21,427 bases of DNA from a virus. Numbering within the stretch: position 1 is the stretch's first letter; every line of letters begins with the position of its first letter. The notes beneath the pieces are model-generated. The model was given only the letters and a program-made list of their open reading frames with translations, made no database searches and had not been told where the DNA came from. The position numbers were made by a program, and so were the translations under genes. The stretch lies in the IMG/VR virus record IMGVR_UViG_3300008110_000489, positions 1 to 21,427 of that record. The stretch is one strand, 5' to 3'. This document shows positions 17,883 to 21,427 of this stretch, piece after piece.

Positions 17883-19487
17883 TTAGACATCGAAGGAGCC
17901 CGAGATGGAGATCTGGGCGCTGGTGTCCATCGGGATCGTGGCCACAGCACCGCCACCGGTCGGCAGCTGCCGCAGCGCGATGGTGGTGGTATTCGGCGAA
18001 GAGAACGCGGCGCCAATACTGCCGGCCGTCAAGGCGAGGCTGCTGAGGATGACGCTGTAGGTGCGGTTGAGGTTGGTGGTGTTCTGCACTGTGAAGGGCA
18101 GACCGTTGATCTGCAGATCGCCTGTGCCGGTGTGTGCCGACCATGCGAGGTAGAGATCGAAGAAAACGCGGTTGCCGATCTTGGTGTAGCGACCCTGCTG
18201 CCCGCTGCCGCCGTAGGTCGCGGTGCCCGCGGTCGTCGTGCCCACAATCGTCGGCGTGAAGGTGCCCTCTTCGTAGTCATCGAGCGCATTGGCAGCCGCG
18301 GTGTCGCCGTTGAACTGGATGCCGGGCGAGCTGGCCGAGAGGCGCACGTAGCCGTCGCTGGTGATCCGCATCCGCTCCGTAGGACTTGCTGCACCATCTG
18401 CGGTAGTGCTGAAGACCAGACGGCCTGGCATATCACCTGCCGCCGCAACGCCATCAACCTGAGCTTCAATTACAGCAGCTCTAATGAAGCCTGCATTGGT
18501 ACCAACGGCTTGACCGTCAGAGCCAAGAAAAACAACACGCCCCAGTGAGTCGTCATTGCTGACCAAGCCCTGTGCACTAAGCGCTCCACGGCTTTTACCT
18601 AAAAGTAAATTAGGAGCAACGGTCGAGGTTGTGCTATAAGTACTCCAAAAAGCACTTGCTTCTGCTTGAAACGCATCTGCTTGTTGATAACGAGGTGTTC
18701 CAAGAGTTGAGGAACTTAGTGGAGTTTGAATGCTAGTAGACGTCCCCACCAGCAGCCTGCCGCTGGAGTCGATGCGGGCACGTTCAGTAAATCCGATTGT
18801 ACCTAACGCAGTTGTTGTAGCAAAGCGCAACGCAGATGTACTATTCCAAATTAAAGCGGTATTATCTGCTGCGTTTGTTCCGCTATAAAGTTGCAACCAA
18901 GAAGACGCATCCGATCCTTGAGCGGTTACATGGGCGGCATTGATTCCAGATTTAACTTGAAAAGCTGTTCCGCCAGCCAGCGTACCACCAGTAATCCCAA
19001 CACCAACATTCCCACTCGCATCAACAAACAACCTGCCCGTCCCACCCGTGCTGATCGCCAGCTGGTCTGCGCCGGGGCTGTAGATGCCGGTGTTGGTGTC
19101 GCCGCTGACATACAGACCCGGCGCTGCTGCGGTACCGGCGATGATGCCGAGCGCGCCGGTCATTACATCGCCGTTCACGTCCACGAACGTGCCGCTCTCG
19201 CTGCGCCAAGCCGTGCCATCCCACACCTTGAAGACATAGGTGCCGCCGGTGGTATCCAGCCACTGCTCACCCACGCTGTTACCTGCGGTGCCACCCACAG
19301 CGGGGCTGGCGTTGGGCGCTGTGGTGCCAACATGCACCGGGCCGACTTTCACTAGGTTGCTGTTGCTATCCCTGAAGAACAGGCCGGGGCTGCCGTTATT
19401 GCTGTTCAGCGCCAGCTGGCCCTCGGACATGTTGCCGGGCACCGGGCGCTTGTTTGCCGTGCTGCTACGGAGATGCTGCAGAGACAT
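17883..19487 (-). CDS. Tail fibre protein (second)
   Basis: A 534-residue tail-fibre-like protein. The N-terminus (MSLQHLRSSTANKRPVPGNM, EGQLALNSNNGSPGLFFRD) is a common phage fibre opening, followed by a GEQWLDTTGGTYVFKVWDG segment. The middle is a Gly/Ser/Thr-rich repetitive shaft (TGIYSPGADQLAISTGGTGRL). The end has DYEEGTFTPTIVG and a strand-rich domain resembling a receptor-binding tip. A clear RBS (AAAGGAGGG) precedes the ATG at 19487. A stretch of about 18440-19020 is visibly more AT-rich than either side, consistent with exchange of part of the shaft between phages. It lies directly after the larger fibre gene. Confidence 0.85.
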   Translation of the reverse strand: MSLQHLRSSTANKRPVPGNMSEGQLALNSNNGSPGLFFRDSNSNLVKVGPVHVGTTAPNASPAVGGTAGNSVGEQWLDTTGGTYVFKVWDGTAWRSESGTFVDVNGDVMTGALGIIAGTAAAPGLYVSGDTNTGIYSPGADQLAISTGGTGRLFVDASGNVGVGITGGTLAGGTAFQVKSGINAAHVTAQGSDASSWLQLYSGTNAADNTALIWNSTSALRFATTTALGTIGFTERARIDSSGRLLVGTSTSIQTPLSSSTLGTPRYQQADAFQAEASAFWSTYSTTSTVAPNLLLGKSRGALSAQGLVSNDDSLGRVVFLGSDGQAVGTNAGFIRAAVIEAQVDGVAAAGDMPGRLVFSTTADGAASPTERMRITSDGYVRLSASSPGIQFNGDTAAANALDDYEEGTFTPTIVGTTTAGTATYGGSGQQGRYTKIGNRVFFDLYLAWSAHTGTGDLQINGLPFTVQNTTNLNRTYSVILSSLALTAGSIGAAFSSPNTTTIALRQLPTGGGAVATIPMDTSAQISISGSFDV

Positions 19488-19542
19488 TCCTTAACGCCCT
19501 CCTTTGGGGCCGGAAGTTATCGCCTCAGGCTAACGGCACCGA

Positions 19543-21427
19543 TCAGTAGGTTCCGTCATCGAGATCGCTGGTGAGCGCAACAGTGCCGGTCAGGTTCGGC
19601 AGCGTGATCGTGCGATCGGCAGTCGGGTCAGCGCAGGTGAGCACCGTCTCAAACGCGTCAGCGGTGGCGCCCTCAAACACGATCGAGACGCCAGCGCCGA
19701 GCTCGAGCGGCCCGGTCATGGTGCCGCCAGCCTTGGGCAGCGCCGCGTTCGCGAGGTCGTAGGCCGACTTCACCGCAGTGGATGTTGCCGCCAACACTGA
19801 GCTGCTGGTGCTGGTCGAGTCGCTCAGCTGGACGATGCCGTTCACCGAGGTGGTGGCGGATCGGATCGTCAGGGCTGGTGTGGTGGTCGCGGTTGCAACG
19901 GTGAGCGCTGCCGTGGAGCTGCTGACAGTGGTGACCGTGCCCACGAAGTCGGCGCCCCACTCGAGGCCGGTCGCCGTGGCGCTATTGGCGCGGAGCACTT
20001 GGCCGTTGGTGCCAACCGCCAGCTGGCTCAGTGCCGTGCCGCTGGAGGCCGCCAGCAGGTCGCCTTTCGTGTAGCTGCCGGTGCCGGTGCCGCCGCGGGT
20101 GGCGGCCAGCGTGCCGCTGGTGATGTTGCTGGCGTTGCGGCACTCGTTTGAGACTTCCTCGAGCGCAGCCTGAACGTTCGTGCTGCCAAGGTTGGCGCCG
20201 GGGGTGAAGCCGACGTTCGATGCCGTCTGCGCCACATAGGTGGAGCTGACATCGATCTCAACCCAAGCGCTGCCGTTGGACAGGATCAGGTCAGGCGGTG
20301 CAAGCGCGACAGCAGGCGCCGGGCTGACGCCGGTGCCGCCGGTCGAGACCACCACGTAGTAGGACTCATTGATCTGCGATGCAGCAGGGAGCGCATTGCC
20401 CACACTGAGCCCGATCGCTGTGCCCTCGGTGGTCACCGTGGCGATCTGGTTTGTGGTGGCGTTGTAGGTGCCGGCGAAAATGACCGAACCGGCTGAGATG
20501 CCGATCGGCTGCCAGACGTTGCCGTCCCACATGAAGAAGGCTTTATCGAGCGGATTCAGGAAGATCTGCCCGATGTAGTCCGCGGTTGGCAGCGTTTCGC
20601 CAACCTTGGCAGTGGAGTAGTTTGCCAGCTTCAGGCCCGTGATCGCGTCGTCGGCGATGTAAGCCGTGCCGAAAGTGCCGCTGGTGACCTTGCTGGCGTC
20701 AAGCGCGGGGACATCCGAGGCCGACAGCAGCGCGCCGGTGGTGACATGCCCCTGCGCGTCGATCGTCAGCTTGGTGTAGGTGCCGGCTGTAGCGCTGTTG
20801 CTGTGGTTGAGGGTGCCGCTGGTGATCGCTAGGCCGGTGCCGGGCTGGATGATGCCCTTGGTGCTGGCGGTGGCATCTGGAAGATCGCCAGGCACCAGCG
20901 CGCGGAAGGTGGGGGTAGCGTCCACGCCGCTGGTCGGGCCGGCCCACACGCGAGCAGCGGCCTGCACGTCAAGCGCCACCGCAACGCTGGCGGTGTAGGG
21001 GTCGGGATAGGTGACCGCAAACGTGAGCGGTGTCGTCTCGGAGAACAGCAGCACGGCGCCGAGCGATGCCTGCCGCACCCAGCTGCTGCCGTCCCAGGTG
21101 TATTCGATCGCGGTGTTGGTGTTAATCCACTGCTGACCGATGAAGGCGCCGGCGCCAGAAGGGGCGGCAGATGCCACAACAGCGGCCGAGTTGTTCGCCA
21201 GCTTGACGCCGGTCACGCTGGCTTCAAAAATCTTCGCGGTGGTCACCGCATTGCTGGCCAGCTTGAGCTCGTTGATCGCACCGGCCGCGATCGTGGTTGC
21301 GAACGATCCGGTGCCGAAGCCCGTCACATCACCGGTCAGGGTGATCGTCTGATCGCCGGTGTTCGTGCCCGAGCTGGTGCCGCTGTGGGTGCCGGAATAG
21401 GTGCCGTTCTGGGTGGCAAGGGAACCG
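19543..21427 (-). CDS. Tail fibre protein, 5'-truncated by window end
   Basis: At least 628 residues are visible; the frame stays open across the right window edge, so a GTG at 21327 is only internal. The sequence is repetitive and Gly/Ser/Thr/Ala-rich, with fibre-shaft signatures: LTGDVTG..GTGSF, several LKLANYSTAKVG-type and TSGTLAATRGGTGTGSY repeats, FEGATADAFETVLTCADPTADR and a final TITLPNLTGTVAL. There are two WDGS/WDGN segments with Trp (YTWDGSSWV, FMWDGNVWQ). Such proteins form trimeric fibres or baseplate spikes for host adsorption. It is the first visible gene of the late operon. Confidence 0.85.
   Translation of the reverse strand, partial: GSLATQNGTYSGTHSGTSSGTNTGDQTITLTGDVTGFGTGSFATTIAAGAINELKLASNAVTTAKIFEASVTGVKLANNSAAVVASAAPSGAGAFIGQQWINTNTAIEYTWDGSSWVRQASLGAVLLFSETTPLTFAVTYPDPYTASVAVALDVQAAARVWAGPTSGVDATPTFRALVPGDLPDATASTKGIIQPGTGLAITSGTLNHSNSATAGTYTKLTIDAQGHVTTGALLSASDVPALDASKVTSGTFGTAYIADDAITGLKLANYSTAKVGETLPTADYIGQIFLNPLDKAFFMWDGNVWQPIGISAGSVIFAGTYNATTNQIATVTTEGTAIGLSVGNALPAASQINESYYVVVSTGGTGVSPAPAVALAPPDLILSNGSAWVEIDVSSTYVAQTASNVGFTPGANLGSTNVQAALEEVSNECRNASNITSGTLAATRGGTGTGSYTKGDLLAASSGTALSQLAVGTNGQVLRANSATATGLEWGADFVGTVTTVSSSTAALTVATATTTPALTIRSATTSVNGIVQLSDSTSTSSSVLAATSTAVKSAYDLANAALPKAGGTMTGPLELGAGVSIVFEGATADAFETVLTCADPTADRTITLPNLTGTVALTSDLDDGTY

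Noticed and set aside
1-21427. CRISPR array, insertion sequence or transposase
   Set aside because: No regularly spaced direct repeats and no transposase-like protein were seen on either strand. The TGCGCGAA copies are too few and fit integrase sites.

Overview
This window looks like part of a temperate bacteriophage of a high-GC picocyanobacterium (Synechococcus/Cyanobium type). The evidence is phage gene content: a tyrosine integrase beside a truncated tRNA-Lys, two tail-fibre genes, a lysis cassette, phage-type nucleotide-metabolism genes, and many tiny overlapping genes. Several small proteins (a DUF7936-like protein, a basic 45-residue protein, and a family starting with ITPPP) resemble ones I know from cyanophages and picocyanobacteria. 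The host assignment is an inference from family resemblance, not a search.

Layout. (1) 1 to about 8.6 kb: an AT-rich block, all on the plus strand. It holds small unknown genes, an HNH/AP2 homing endonuclease, a PcfJ-like protein, a tRNA with anticodon UAA, a zinc-ribbon/HTH protein and a first ThyX. Genes are joined either by 1-8 base stop/start overlaps or by short intergenic leaders that nearly all carry a hairpin. (2) 8.6-11.5 kb: a GC-rich plus-strand train of very small genes coupled by overlaps, beginning with two ITPPP paralogues and ending with a deoxynucleoside monophosphate kinase and two small genes. (3) 11.6-12.1 kb: two minus-strand genes, a small protein and an HNH endonuclease, converging on block 2. 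(4) 12.19-12.46 kb: a putative phage attachment site (3' half of tRNA-Lys(UUU) flanked by repeated TGCGCGAA elements), directly followed by the integrase. (5) 13.5-21.4 kb: a GC-rich minus-strand late operon. In transcription order it carries a tail fibre (5'-truncated by the window edge), a second tail fibre, small tail/accessory proteins, holin-like membrane proteins, a C39-type peptidase, a GH24 lysozyme, dCTP deaminase, a second ThyX and a small acidic protein, and it converges on the integrase.

How the parts fit. The right-hand late operon supplies host recognition and lysis. The integrase and attP give lysogeny into a tRNA-Lys gene. dNMP kinase, dCTP deaminase and two ThyX enzymes would feed dTTP synthesis. 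The AT-rich block differs in composition from the rest, brings its own ThyX and a tRNA reading UUA, and looks like a separately acquired module. The most notable non-coding signals are the attP architecture and a hairpin with an identical 11-base loop and a covarying stem in front of two unrelated genes.
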